DNA of 64,000 bases from Candidatus Zixiibacteriota bacterium (lineage in GTDB: Bacteria > Zixibacteria > MSB-5A5 > GN15 > FEB-12): positions 124,001 to 188,000 of the forward strand of contig JBFMDV010000025.1 of NCBI GenBank assembly GCA_040753875.1, in the 5' to 3' direction. A model generated the notes under the pieces. It did no database searches. It was not told where the DNA came from and saw nothing but the letters and a program-made list of their open reading frames with translations. Shown one piece after another: positions 1 to 9,455 of the stretch. Each line of letters starts with the position of its first letter. The first letter of the stretch is position 1. A program made the translations under genes and the position numbers.

Positions 1-1
1 G

Positions 2-250
2 TGTCTCATGATGCAGCTTCTTGGGCAGCCGGCGCAGGTGTACGCCGAGAACATCAGTGACCTGCAGTTCCGCTACCGGTTAACCAACGGCATGATAGTG
101 GACCTCCCGCCGGTACTTGAGGACATACGACAAATCGATATTACCGTTACCGGACGATCCCGCAATCCGGAGGTCGACCGTGAAGGACATGACAATTATC
201 GCTATCGAACCTACACCTCGTCGGTAGCTCTGCGCAATCTTGGGGTGTAA
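2..250 (+). CDS. C-terminal end of a PilW-like minor pilin (partial)
   Basis: The reading frame is open to the left edge, so only the last 82 residues are visible and the start lies outside the window. The tail ends with the pattern RTYTSSVALRNLG, typical of the C-terminus of PilW-type minor pseudopilins, where a threonine/valine strand precedes LRN. The stop lies 17 bases before a PilX-like gene, the usual PilW-PilX order in type IV pilus minor pilin clusters. The function (priming or decorating a type IV pilus or a type II secretion-like pseudopilus) is inferred from this context. No prepilin signal can be seen because it would lie upstream. Confidence 0.55.
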   Translation, partial: CLMMQLLGQPAQVYAENISDLQFRYRLTNGMIVDLPPVLEDIRQIDITVTGRSRNPEVDREGHDNYRYRTYTSSVALRNLGV

Positions 251-267
251 AGGCAGGATATATCGCC

Positions 268-1917
268 ATGAAACGACATGTACTTCGAACAGAGAACGGC
301 ATCGCCGCCCTGGTGGCGCTCATCATGATCGGCATGCTGACGCTTATTGGTCTGGCCGCCTTGACGACTTCCGACGACGAAGTGGCTATCTCAGGCAACC
401 AGCTGCAGGAGACGCGCGCCTTCTACGCCGCCGAAGCCGGCCTGGAAAAAGCTGCGGCCGCTCTACAGGTCGAGTTTGAGACTACCGGCGCACCCCCCAC
501 GACACTACCGGTGGGAACCGAAGAAGTTAACAACTGCTCCGTGTCGTATTCGGCGGTCGATGATGGACCAGCAGTTGTTGACGTACTGACAACCGGCACA
601 CTGGCGGGACTTCACGCCCTTATTAAGTCGTTCACGATAACATCGACCGGCGAGAATCCCACCGACGCCGCCCGCGTGGTGATGTCCCAGTCGTTCGAGA
701 CGGCGTTGATACCGCTGTTTCAGTTCGCCGTGTTTTACGGCAACGATCTGGAGATCGCTCCGGGCCCTGCCATGTCCTTGATCGGACGGGTACACTCCAA
801 CGGCAACATGTGGCTGCAATCCGGCGTCAGCCTGCGTATGGACAGCTACGTGACCGCCTCAGGAGATATCCTGCACGGTAGAAAGGGACCCGGAGGAGTC
901 AGCACGGGTGACGTTTTGATAAAGAACGCCGCGGGCACATACGTGTCGATGAAAGACGGCTCAGAGTGGCTCGACGCCAACGATACCAACTGGTACGATG
1001 CGTCCGTCAGCCGCTGGAACGGTCGCGTGCAGGATCAGGCCCATGGCATGACTGAGCTGAACGTCCCGTTGACCGGATCAAGCGACCCTCATAAGCTGAT
1101 AGAACCGGCCACCAGTAACCCCGATTCGTACGAAAACAAGGCGACGCTGAAGATCATCAATGGCGTAGCATACCAGAAGATTGCCGGACTATGGACCGAC
1201 GTCACTGCGGGCATGCAAGCGGCAGGAATCATTTCATATTCGGCCGACAAGTTCACGGATAAGCGTGAAAACAAGAAGGTAGATGCCACCGAGCTCGACA
1301 TCCAGGCCCTGTATAACAACCCCGCATTCGTACCGAGCAACGGCGTGATCTATTTCTCCGACGACATCGCCTCGGCGAGCGAATGGCCTGCCTTGCGTAT
1401 CAAGAACGGTTCTGAACTCGGCGATGCTCTGACTATCGCCAGCGCGAACCCCGTGTATACGCTGGGTAACTTCAACAGCGTCAACAAAAAGCCGGCCTCG
1501 ATCATGGCAGACGCGCTGACTTATTTGTCAGGCGCCTGGAACGACGCCAGAAGCGCGGATGTGAATTACACCACACGAATTGCCACTGCGACAACCGTCA
1601 ACTGCTCGTACCTGACCGGCAACGTGGAGACGGATGCCACGTATTATAGCGGCGGTTTCGAGAACCTGCCCAGATTCCTCGAAGACTGGAAGGGCAAGAA
1701 CTTCACCTGGAGCGGCTCGGCAATTAACCTGTGGGCATCGGTGCAGGCTATCGGCCCATGGGGCGCAACGGCCTACTACCGCCCCCCGAACCGTGTCTGG
1801 TCCTATGATACGGACCTGGACGACCCGAACAAGCTGCCTCCGGAAACCCCGGTGGTCCGCGTGTTCCAGCGCTCCGGTTGGAAACAGGATTACGTCAGTC
1901 TGGCAGCCGGTAACTAA
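268..1917 (+). CDS. PilX-like type IV pilus minor pilin / assembly protein
   Basis: This 549-residue protein starts with a short basic leader (MKRHVLRTENG) followed directly by a hydrophobic helix at about residues 12-33, as in class III prepilins cut after glycine. The segment ISGNQLQETRAF followed by AAEAGLEKA (about residues 52-72) is the hallmark of the PilX N-terminal domain. The rest, from about residue 90, is a large exported region without a recognised domain and is much longer than a Proteobacterial PilX (about 200 residues). The glutamate normally found at position 5 of the mature pilin is not evident, as in other PilX proteins. It follows a PilW-like gene by 17 bases and is followed by a terminator, so it is the last gene of its operon. 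Confidence 0.75.
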   Translation: MKRHVLRTENGIAALVALIMIGMLTLIGLAALTTSDDEVAISGNQLQETRAFYAAEAGLEKAAAALQVEFETTGAPPTTLPVGTEEVNNCSVSYSAVDDGPAVVDVLTTGTLAGLHALIKSFTITSTGENPTDAARVVMSQSFETALIPLFQFAVFYGNDLEIAPGPAMSLIGRVHSNGNMWLQSGVSLRMDSYVTASGDILHGRKGPGGVSTGDVLIKNAAGTYVSMKDGSEWLDANDTNWYDASVSRWNGRVQDQAHGMTELNVPLTGSSDPHKLIEPATSNPDSYENKATLKIINGVAYQKIAGLWTDVTAGMQAAGIISYSADKFTDKRENKKVDATELDIQALYNNPAFVPSNGVIYFSDDIASASEWPALRIKNGSELGDALTIASANPVYTLGNFNSVNKKPASIMADALTYLSGAWNDARSADVNYTTRIATATTVNCSYLTGNVETDATYYSGGFENLPRFLEDWKGKNFTWSGSAINLWASVQAIGPWGATAYYRPPNRVWSYDTDLDDPNKLPPETPVVRVFQRSGWKQDYVSLAAGN

Positions 1918-1940
1918 CCAGAGTTCACAACACCTTGCGA

Positions 1941-1965
1941 AAACCCGCCCTCTCGGCGGGTTTTT
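1941..1965 (+). terminator. Rho-independent terminator after the pilX-like gene
   Basis: A 9-bp stem (aaacccgcc pairing with ggcgggttt, 1941-1949 with 1955-1963) encloses a 5-base loop and ends in a T run. It lies 23 bases past the stop of the pilX-like gene. The symmetric A/T flanks could also stop the convergent SppA transcript arriving from the right. Confidence 0.85.
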
Positions 1966-1985
1966 GCGTTGATGACCACCACGAG

Positions 1986-4412
1986 CTATTCAATGGTGAT
2001 ATCAAACGGCAAACGGGCCAGCAACATTCCCTCGGCAGGCAAGTCGGCAATGTCGGCCAATTGCTCAACTGGATTCCGTCCCGTGAACACTCGTACTACA
2101 GCCCCTACCAACGGTGCGGCCGGCAGCATCACTAATGGCCGACGACGAGGATACACCTCGACCGTGTACGCATCCCCAAGCCCAAGCCGCTCGTTGAGAA
2201 AGTCCGCTGCCTTCTTGATGCCGCCAATTTCATCTATTAAACCGGCCGATAGCGCTTCACTTCCCGACCAGACACGTCCCTGTCCCAGCTTGTCAACCGA
2301 ATCGGACGGCAGCGACCTATTCTCAGCCACCAGACTCACAAAATGGTCGTAGAAGGCCTTTAGCTGACTGTAATACTTCGACCGCTCCTCATCCGTGAAT
2401 GGGCGAACCGTACTCATCATGCCGGCAAATCTCCCTCTGGTGTACAGCTCTTTGCCGAGAGCGATTTTCTGGTACAGCCCGGACAAGTCCGCTTTACCGC
2501 CATAAATGCCCACGGAGCCGGTAATGGTTCCATGGTCGGCGAACAGGTGTCTCCCGGACAACGCCACATAGTATCCCCCGGAGGCCGCAACATTCCCCAT
2601 CGAGACCACCAGCGGTTTCTTCGTGGCAGCTTTGGCGATCGAATGAAGGATCTCGTCAGATGCCAGAGCCGAGCCCCCCGGCGAATCTACGCGAAGAATT
2701 ATACCTTTCACCCGGGAATCAGCGACAGCCTGCTCCAGTGCCTGACGCATCGGTGTCGGTGTCACATCTCCGGCACGCCCAAAGGGCGAGATGTCGCCGC
2801 CGTCGGAAGTGATCTCTCCTTCAGCAACCACGACCGCCAGCGATGGCTGCTTCTCCCATCGGTCAGACATCACCGTGTCGGCCATATACTGTCCGAGCGA
2901 TTGCATTCGAGCTTTCGAACCGGCTGCGGACTTGAACTCATCCGGATAGCATAAGCCATCCACCAGGCCGGCCGTCAGAGCATCGACAGACGTAAACGGC
3001 CCATGGTCTATAATACTCCTGACCGAATCTTCGCTCAGGCCGCGCCCTTGAGCGATTCCGGCCACAAACTGGTCGTACACGTCATCGAGGAGGCGATTGA
3101 CTTGCTCCCGGTTCTCTTCTGTGGCAGCTGAACGCGTGTAGATCTCGGCAGCGCTCTTATAATCACCAATGCGGACCATATCGATCCTGGCCCCCAGCTT
3201 TTCAAGAGTCCCGCCATAAAACGTGAGCTCAGTGCGTAGTCCGACCAGATTCAGTCGGCTGACTGGACTTATCAGAATCGAATCAGCGGCACAAGCCAGA
3301 TAATAGGACAAGTTGCCGGGTTCACTGAGGTGACAAATTACCCGTTTCCCCTTCTGGCGGGCGCGCTGGAGCGCCTCCCTGATCTCCTGAGTTTTGGCGA
3401 ATCCGCCGGCATAGGGTCCAACCGAGACTTGAAGCGCGCTGACCGAGGGATCATCGGCCGCTCGGTAGAGAGTTCTCACAAGCGAGATAAACGGTATCGT
3501 CGATCGCCCAAATACGGGGCGGGGCGGGTTTTCCGGTAGCTCACCAGCAAGACTAATGGCAAGGGGACGCTGCGGCCGGGTGATCAGCGACGGTTGCATC
3601 AAATGCGTCGTCCCAATGAAAGCGGTTGTGCCGCGCCCATCACCACCACGTGAAAAGCGGCTCTTGAAACCCGCGAACTGACGCAGGATGTTTACCCGCA
3701 GACCGATCTGCCAGCCTCGATCGGAATCGACAAAGCCATTCACATACAGACCGGCGCGCGGGGACAATTCGGCATGATACACGAAATCCGCATTGTTGAA
3801 CTGCGTCTTGGTGGAAAGAAACGCGTCGACGGCGAGCGTCAGACGATCCTGCCACGTGCGATACGCCAGCGAATAGCGCTGTTCCGTCTCGGTTCGCTCG
3901 CCGTTCACTTTGCTTCGATTCAGATTGGAGTAGACCGCGGCCCAGGAGATTACGCCTCGAGTATTTCCCTGTGCGCCAATCGTCCAGTTGTGCTGCCCAT
4001 CGTACGAACCCGGGCCGTCGGGGAAATATCGGTACGACAGGCCGAGGTTGAACATCCCTCCAACTGGCATCCCGCCCGCAAACACCCATTCCTTGAAATT
4101 CCCGCCGAATTGATCGTCGAGATATCGGAAGGCAGTCGACAGCCGGTCCGCCTGCACCACCCAGCCCCAGCTTCGCGCCACATCGCCGTCGAAATAGTCG
4201 GCCATCACCTGCATGCTGGAACTGTTGAATCGTCCCAACCCGGCCGGATTCACCCAGACTGCTTCCGACCCAAACACGCTGGCCGCCGGCTGGTAATAAA
4301 ATACACCTTCCGGTTGCGCGATGCGTTTCACCGTCTGTCCCTGTGTTGATTGGGTCAGAAGCACACCGTGCCCCACAATCGCCGCCAGGAAAATGCTGAA
4401 ACTTGTCTTCAT
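1986..4412 (-). CDS. sppA: SppA-type signal peptide peptidase with N-terminal barrel-like domain
   Basis: The protein has about 808 residues. After a signal peptide (to about residue 26), residues 30-280 look like an outer-membrane beta-barrel of the PorV/UPF0164 type: a VWVNPAGLG motif near residue 54, then alternating aromatic strands. Residues 300-780 form a tandem SppA protease. The catalytic lysine is in RIGDYKSAAE (about residue 420) and the catalytic serine in NVAASGGYY (about residue 612), matching the E. coli SppA Lys/Ser dyad. SppA normally degrades cleaved signal peptides at the inner membrane; a fused barrel would place it in or at the outer membrane, which is inference. I chose ATG at 4412, which overlaps the upstream stop in a TGATG junction; a TTG one codon earlier is possible. 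Confidence 0.85.
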   Translation of the reverse strand: MKTSFSIFLAAIVGHGVLLTQSTQGQTVKRIAQPEGVFYYQPAASVFGSEAVWVNPAGLGRFNSSSMQVMADYFDGDVARSWGWVVQADRLSTAFRYLDDQFGGNFKEWVFAGGMPVGGMFNLGLSYRYFPDGPGSYDGQHNWTIGAQGNTRGVISWAAVYSNLNRSKVNGERTETEQRYSLAYRTWQDRLTLAVDAFLSTKTQFNNADFVYHAELSPRAGLYVNGFVDSDRGWQIGLRVNILRQFAGFKSRFSRGGDGRGTTAFIGTTHLMQPSLITRPQRPLAISLAGELPENPPRPVFGRSTIPFISLVRTLYRAADDPSVSALQVSVGPYAGGFAKTQEIREALQRARQKGKRVICHLSEPGNLSYYLACAADSILISPVSRLNLVGLRTELTFYGGTLEKLGARIDMVRIGDYKSAAEIYTRSAATEENREQVNRLLDDVYDQFVAGIAQGRGLSEDSVRSIIDHGPFTSVDALTAGLVDGLCYPDEFKSAAGSKARMQSLGQYMADTVMSDRWEKQPSLAVVVAEGEITSDGGDISPFGRAGDVTPTPMRQALEQAVADSRVKGIILRVDSPGGSALASDEILHSIAKAATKKPLVVSMGNVAASGGYYVALSGRHLFADHGTITGSVGIYGGKADLSGLYQKIALGKELYTRGRFAGMMSTVRPFTDEERSKYYSQLKAFYDHFVSLVAENRSLPSDSVDKLGQGRVWSGSEALSAGLIDEIGGIKKAADFLNERLGLGDAYTVEVYPRRRPLVMLPAAPLVGAVVRVFTGRNPVEQLADIADLPAEGMLLARLPFDITIE

Positions 4413-5470
4413 CAATCCGCCTTTACTCCCCGCACATATATTCTCCCCTTCCCCCGGATCGAACCGCTGATCTCGGCGTCCCCGTTGCCCGTGCGCAGAT
4501 TCAAACGATCTTTCTCCACCAGATCTGTCTTGAATCTCAGGTTGGTGGTTTCGATGGCGCCGTCTTCGTCGACGGCCAGCGAAAAATTCGCCGAGATACT
4601 GTCCGGCACGGTCACCTCGATATCCTCAAACTGGTTCGTGATCACCAGGCGGCCGTCGCGCATGGAACGTATCTCAACGATCACGGGCGCGGAATTGCCA
4701 CGCACGAAACTTGGTTCTCCCTGCGGTCGAAAATCGTTCAGATCGATCCGTCCATAACTGTTCTTGGCGTTCACCGCCCCTGTCAAACCGGTGATTTTGA
4801 TGTCGCCCCCTTCGTTGCGAAATCGGGCGGCGTTGCCAGGGCAAGCGATATTGGTGGCAACTATCGACGCATTGGTAGTGGCAGCCGAGATATCACCGGC
4901 AATCTCCTCAAGCAGAATGCGCTGGTTGGCGGTGGTAACATCCAGTTTAGCGGTCACCTTGTGCGCCTCAACCTTTCCCAGCGACGGCTGGACCACCAGC
5001 GAGTGCAGCGGCCCGACCGCGGACACGTCGAAACCGGAGGCATCGATCCCCACCACGGCGTCAGTCGGCACCACGAGATCCGCGACAACTATTCCAGCCT
5101 CGTCCTCCTTGTCCCACGGGGCCGGATTGGGCGCCCGCATCTCCAGCCGCGTGTGATCCGCCATCTGGTCGAGTGATACCGCTATCAGGTCGATATAGTC
5201 GATCCCCTTGGCTTTGCTGTCGGCTCGTGCCCGCTTGGTATAGGCCAGCGTGACGGAGTTGGACTTCTCCGTCGTGATGTTCAGCGAGCCGCTCAGTCGG
5301 ATCGCCGAACGGATCACCAGCCGCTTATGCGGACCCATAGTCACATTGGCGCGAATCTCGCGTGTGACATACAGCCCCGGTTCCTTCTCGGTTATTTCCT
5401 GCCCGCATGCCGTACCGGCCATTACGATTGCGAATACCAATCCTGACCAAACCAAAAGTGATCTCTTCAT
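4412..5470 (-). CDS. Exported DUF4097-like beta-repeat protein
   Basis: This 352-residue protein has a signal peptide (residues 1-23, ending near AGTACGQ, where the cysteine could make it a lipoprotein). The rest alternates short beta strands with G/N-rich turns, such as TNASIVATNIAC, EGGDIKITGLTG, TGNGDAEISGSI. This is the pattern of DUF4097/DUF2807 putative adhesins, which fold as a right-handed beta solenoid. Enzyme motifs are absent. Its stop overlaps the start of sppA by one base, so the two are probably translationally coupled. It lies 5 bases downstream of the TrmH-like gene, giving a three-gene minus-strand operon. A surface or periplasmic binding role is only a guess. Confidence 0.65.
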   Translation of the reverse strand: MKRSLLVWSGLVFAIVMAGTACGQEITEKEPGLYVTREIRANVTMGPHKRLVIRSAIRLSGSLNITTEKSNSVTLAYTKRARADSKAKGIDYIDLIAVSLDQMADHTRLEMRAPNPAPWDKEDEAGIVVADLVVPTDAVVGIDASGFDVSAVGPLHSLVVQPSLGKVEAHKVTAKLDVTTANQRILLEEIAGDISAATTNASIVATNIACPGNAARFRNEGGDIKITGLTGAVNAKNSYGRIDLNDFRPQGEPSFVRGNSAPVIVEIRSMRDGRLVITNQFEDIEVTVPDSISANFSLAVDEDGAIETTNLRFKTDLVEKDRLNLRTGNGDAEISGSIRGKGRIYVRGVKAD

Positions 5471-5474
5471 GTGT

Positions 5475-6266
5475 TTAACCCCGATTCCGATGATAAATCT
5501 CTCTCATGAGGATAGACCCCGCCACCGCCGCGTTGAGTGATTCCACTTTCGGTGAATGCTCAACTCTGACGCGCAGTGTGGCGGTGTGCAGCAGTGCGTC
5601 CGACAACCCCTCAGCTTCCGAACCTATCGCTACAGCGACAGGTGCGTCGGGCAGGTCGGCCTGCAGGCGGTCTAGATCCATTGAGCCACCAATATCGGCG
5701 GCCACGATTACAAACCGGTGTTGCTGCATGGCGCCAAGAATCTGATCTGTTGAGTCAACCGCCAGGTTCAGGCCAAACAATGCACCTGCCGAAGCTCGGG
5801 CCACCTTGGGCGACCACGGCTCGGCGCAGTTCCCGGCCAGAATAACGTCGTCAAAACCAAATGCCAGCGCCGACCGGAACAACGTTCCCAGATTCCCCGG
5901 ATCGCTGATATTCTCGCACACAAGAACACTACGCGTGCGCCGGGCCAGGAGTTCGGTCAAATGCATGCCCGGTACCGAAAACCGCCCGACAATCCCCTGC
6001 GGACTTCTGGAATCCGCAATCGCCGCCAGCTGCCGAGCCGGGAGCTCCTGCAACGGTATCTTCTGCCCTCTGAGACGTGTCACCAGCGCACGACCGCGCT
6101 CCGAGAGCATTGACTCCGACCAGTAGACTACCAATGGCCGGTAGTTGTGCCGGTCTGCCTCTTCGAGCAACCGAACGCCCTCCGCCAAAAACTGATGTTT
6201 CAGTTTTCTACCTTTTTTCGTCAACAGCGATGCAATATCTTTGAGTTCTGTTCGGGTCAGTGACAC
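5475..6266 (-). CDS. TrmH/SpoU-family RNA 2'-O-methyltransferase
   Basis: The protein transfers a methyl group from S-adenosylmethionine to a ribose 2'-OH in rRNA or tRNA. All three SPOUT motifs are present: NISDPGNLGTLFRSA (motif 1), VAIGSEAEGLS (motif 2) and VESLNAAVAGSILM (motif 3), which form the knotted cofactor site. An N-terminal substrate-binding domain (about residues 1-100) contains FLAEGVRLLEEA and SPQGIVG, typical of RlmB/TsnR-like members. I chose the GTG at 6266 because the product then begins MSLTRTELKDIASL, like other members; a TTG at 6296 would add ten residues. The exact RNA target cannot be told. The start lies one base from the divergent patatin start. Confidence 0.85.
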   Translation of the reverse strand: MSLTRTELKDIASLLTKKGRKLKHQFLAEGVRLLEEADRHNYRPLVVYWSESMLSERGRALVTRLRGQKIPLQELPARQLAAIADSRSPQGIVGRFSVPGMHLTELLARRTRSVLVCENISDPGNLGTLFRSALAFGFDDVILAGNCAEPWSPKVARASAGALFGLNLAVDSTDQILGAMQQHRFVIVAADIGGSMDLDRLQADLPDAPVAVAIGSEAEGLSDALLHTATLRVRVEHSPKVESLNAAVAGSILMREIYHRNRG

Positions 6267-6267
6267 G

Positions 6268-8946
6268 ATGTACCTTAAACCTGTTGTGCGAGTCAATCAT
6301 TCAGTGCGGTGCCGTTTCGGGCAAGTTAAATATCGTGTGTTTCTGCTGGTCATGGTGCTGTTCGCGCACGGCGCCGCGATGGGTGCCGACACCCTGCGAA
6401 TAGGAGGGGTCGATGGCCCTGATCCTGCCGACGACCGGCGGACCTATCCTGTGTTGTTGGCTCTGTCGGGTGGCGGAGCGCGCGGCCTGGCCTCCATCGG
6501 AGTCCTGAAGGCATTCGAAGAAAAAGGGATTCGCGTTGCGGCCGTCGCGGGAACATCGATGGGCGGCGTCATCGGGGGCCTCTACGCGTGCGGCTATTCG
6601 CCCGACGACCTCCGGCGCATCATGCGGCAAACGGATTTCAACAGCCTCTTCACCAACGAGCCGGCTCGCTCCACCATGTTCCTCACCCAGCGTCAGGAAC
6701 GGGACCGACATCTCCTGTCCATCCGCTTTCGAGGACTCCGCCCGCACATTCCACAGGGACTGACCGCCGGACAGAAGCTCACGTCGCTCCTTGCTGAACT
6801 GACTCTTCCCGCCACCTATCGCGCCGGCGGCGATTTCGGACGGTTTCGTATCCCGTTCAAAGCTGTTACTACCGACGTAGCCAGCGGCAACATGGTCGTC
6901 CTGTCTCAGGGCTCGCTGGCCGAAGCCATGCGCGCGACCATGGCGTTTCCATTGGCCTTTACCGGTCTCGACCGTGACCACCAACTGCTTATGGATGGCG
7001 GCATGGTGATGCCGATTCCAGTCGAGATTGTCCGTCAGATGTGTGACTCTGTCCCCCTCGTTGTGGCGGTCAATACCACCAGCCCCCTCCTGCCCAAGGA
7101 AGAATTGAGCACGCCGGTCGATATCGCCAACCAGGTCACCACCATCATGGTAGCCGACCAATTACGCGCGCAGTTGCACATGGCAGACTTCGTCCTGCAG
7201 CCGGTAACTGACAATTACACCTCAACAAGTTTCGCTGAAAAGGAGAGCATCATCGATGGCGGCTATCAGGCCGGACTTCTCGCAGCCGACAGTATCATTG
7301 TGCTGAGTAAGGCAATGCAGGAAGGCGGCCGTCTTGTGGTGAATGGCATTACGCTCTCATCGCGCGCAGCGGTCGACTCCAACGCGATTGCACAACATTT
7401 TGTCGGACTTCGTTTCAACCGGCAGGAGTTGGCCGACTCCCTCAAAAGCATCACTCGGCAGTACGGCCTGTTTGAGATCCGCGCCTGGTTTGATCAACCG
7501 TTTCAAGGCGAATCGAACAGCCGGTCGGAAGCACGAGCAGCCAAGCTTCACATCGATGCCTACCCATGTCTGCCTGCGAGCAAGGTACGATTTCAGTTCC
7601 AAGGGATCAGCAGTTTCACCGAAAACGAACTTCTGTCCATTATGCAGCTTCCGGATACCGCATTGTCGCCCCCGGTCCTTCGGTCGGGACTGATGCGCAT
7701 CATCGACCATTACCGCCGCGACGGTCATGATCTGGCGAACATCAAACACCCCGAGGTCGTTCACGACAGCAGCCTGGTGCGAGTCGAGATCGATGAAGCG
7801 ATCATCCGGCGAATCGTGGTAAAGCAGAACAGACACACGCGCGACTGGTTTGTCCGCTCGTACCTTCCTCTCAAGGCCGGCAAGCCGTATTCCACCGGCG
7901 CCGCGGCACGGGGGATTGCCGATATCTATGGCACCGACCTGTTTGACCGGGTTGGTTTTGATCTGCAACCGGCCGGCGACAGCGCTGTTATGACCATCAC
8001 CGTCGACGAGAAAAACTACTCGCAGGTCCGGTTGGGCTGGCACTGGCATGACGAGTACAAATCCGAGGAATTCGCCGAGCTGCTCAACGACAACTGGCTG
8101 GGGATGGGCGTCGAATATCAAATGCATGGTCGGTACAGCGACCGTCGGCGCGAACTGTTCGGCGAACTGAAAGCCAACCGCATATTTGCCACCTATCTCA
8201 CCGGACAGGTTCGGCTCTACGGCACCCGCCTGGTGCGAGTGATGTACGACGTCGAAGGCAACGAGCAGGGCATGCGCACGGAAAAACGCTTCGGCGGCTT
8301 CCTTCGCTTCGGACAGCAGATAGCCCGCCTGGGTACGGTAACGGGTCGCTTTCTGCGTGAGCAGGTGTCGTATGTCAGCGGCGATCCCGCGGTCGAGAGT
8401 CACTGGCAACGGACCAGCTTCTCCCTTGAGTCGTTGGTCGAGACACTCGACCGCTGGCCGTTTCCCGAGTCAGGCAAGAAGCATCAGTTTGAACTCGAAG
8501 CCGCGGTGAAGTTCCTTGGCGGCGAGGCCCAGTACACCCGGCTGCATTGGTCTGTGGAAGCCTATTTCCCGATTTCTGCCCGGCTCAACTATCATCCGCG
8601 ATTCGCACTTGGCTGGTCTCGCGACGGCCTGCCGCCGTCTGAACGATTCTATGTCGGCGGGCAGCGCTCGTTTGCGGGCTATCGCACCGATCGCCTCTCC
8701 GGCGACAAAATGATCCTGGTCAACCAGGAATTGAGACTGGCGCTGCCGTTGCGGTTCTATGCGACGGCTCAGTACGATCTCGGTGAAGTGTACACTATCA
8801 CCGATGATATCAAGCTCCGTAATCTTCGTCACGGCCTCGGAGTATCTCTGGCATTCGATTCCCCGCTTGGGCCGGTGGAACTCGGCTACGGGCGGGCGGA
8901 AAATGAGAGTGACCGCCTCTACTTCTCCGCCGGCCTTGATTTCTGA
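6268..8946 (+). CDS. PlpD-like patatin phospholipase with POTRA and Omp85 barrel
   Basis: The 892-residue protein has a signal sequence ending near HGAAMGA, then a patatin domain (about residues 60-370) with the oxyanion motif SGGGARG, nucleophile GTSMG (Ser about 97) and catalytic Asp in MDGGM (about 243). About residues 435-590 resemble one or two POTRA repeats. The C-terminal 300 residues form an Omp85/surface-antigen barrel with FYVGGQRSFAGYR and a final aromatic strand ending in F. This is the architecture of type Vd autotransporters such as PlpD, in which the lipase is exported through its own barrel. The start is uncertain: ATG 6268 abuts the divergent trmH start, and GTG 6304 gives an equally good signal peptide. 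Confidence 0.85.
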   Translation: MYLKPVVRVNHSVRCRFGQVKYRVFLLVMVLFAHGAAMGADTLRIGGVDGPDPADDRRTYPVLLALSGGGARGLASIGVLKAFEEKGIRVAAVAGTSMGGVIGGLYACGYSPDDLRRIMRQTDFNSLFTNEPARSTMFLTQRQERDRHLLSIRFRGLRPHIPQGLTAGQKLTSLLAELTLPATYRAGGDFGRFRIPFKAVTTDVASGNMVVLSQGSLAEAMRATMAFPLAFTGLDRDHQLLMDGGMVMPIPVEIVRQMCDSVPLVVAVNTTSPLLPKEELSTPVDIANQVTTIMVADQLRAQLHMADFVLQPVTDNYTSTSFAEKESIIDGGYQAGLLAADSIIVLSKAMQEGGRLVVNGITLSSRAAVDSNAIAQHFVGLRFNRQELADSLKSITRQYGLFEIRAWFDQPFQGESNSRSEARAAKLHIDAYPCLPASKVRFQFQGISSFTENELLSIMQLPDTALSPPVLRSGLMRIIDHYRRDGHDLANIKHPEVVHDSSLVRVEIDEAIIRRIVVKQNRHTRDWFVRSYLPLKAGKPYSTGAAARGIADIYGTDLFDRVGFDLQPAGDSAVMTITVDEKNYSQVRLGWHWHDEYKSEEFAELLNDNWLGMGVEYQMHGRYSDRRRELFGELKANRIFATYLTGQVRLYGTRLVRVMYDVEGNEQGMRTEKRFGGFLRFGQQIARLGTVTGRFLREQVSYVSGDPAVESHWQRTSFSLESLVETLDRWPFPESGKKHQFELEAAVKFLGGEAQYTRLHWSVEAYFPISARLNYHPRFALGWSRDGLPPSERFYVGGQRSFAGYRTDRLSGDKMILVNQELRLALPLRFYATAQYDLGEVYTITDDIKLRNLRHGLGVSLAFDSPLGPVELGYGRAENESDRLYFSAGLDF

Positions 8947-8992
8947 TGCAGTCCTCTGCCACCGAGTAGATGGACTGACTCCATTTTTCCCC

Positions 8993-9021
8993 TTGACACC
9001 GGACCATCAATAGCGTATTGT
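8993..9021 (+). promoter_or_regulatory. Sigma70-type promoter in the 8.95-9.7 kb gap
   Basis: A perfect TTGACA (8993-8998) is separated by exactly 17 bases from TATTGT (9016-9021). The predicted start of transcription is near 9028. It drives a unit of about 460 nt that ends at the strong hairpin at 9456. Confidence 0.7.
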
Positions 9022-9181
9022 TTATATGAGAAGGGTCACTACGAATAATACCGCGCCGGCCCCCTCCCTCACGGGTGGCCGACTCAGCGCAGACCTGAAA
9101 ACGGAACATTCCCTAAGTCCCCATCCTTCACCCTTCAGTGTTATACGTGGACGTATAGCCCTAAAGAACGGAGGAACAACT

Positions 9182-9238
9182 ATGGCAAATTGGTCTTGCT
9201 GGCCACACGTCGAGTACAGTCCTCGTCGGCGTCAGTGA
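9182..9238 (+). CDS. Possible 18-residue peptide with strong ribosome binding site
   Basis: The start ATG is preceded by the near-ideal Shine-Dalgarno aacggaggaac at 6-base spacing. The product would be MANWSCWPHVEYSPRRRQ. Two tryptophans, a cysteine and a basic tail in so short a peptide would be compatible with a leader peptide or a small functional protein, but nothing homologous is recognised. It sits in the middle of the transcript that starts at about 9028 and ends near 9485. Confidence 0.3.
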   Translation: MANWSCWPHVEYSPRRRQ

Positions 9239-9455
9239 AGACAAGTGTAAACATGGATTGGGGCGCGGAACCTCCACTCGAGTTGCACGCCCAGGGCCGA
9301 ACTGGGTCAGGGAAACGACCCCGCCTGTTGGCTCAGACAGGTATGTCTCCGATCGGCACGCTTACCTATCATCCTATCGGAGCAAACAGTTCAGCCAATT
9401 TAAGAGTGACCCGGCGCCGGTGATGGCGCCAACCATATATCCGCAGTACGAACGA

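Noticed and set aside
3774-4349. 191-codon plus-strand frame inside sppA
   Set aside because: A shadow of the confident minus-strand SppA gene; codon usage follows the opposite strand.
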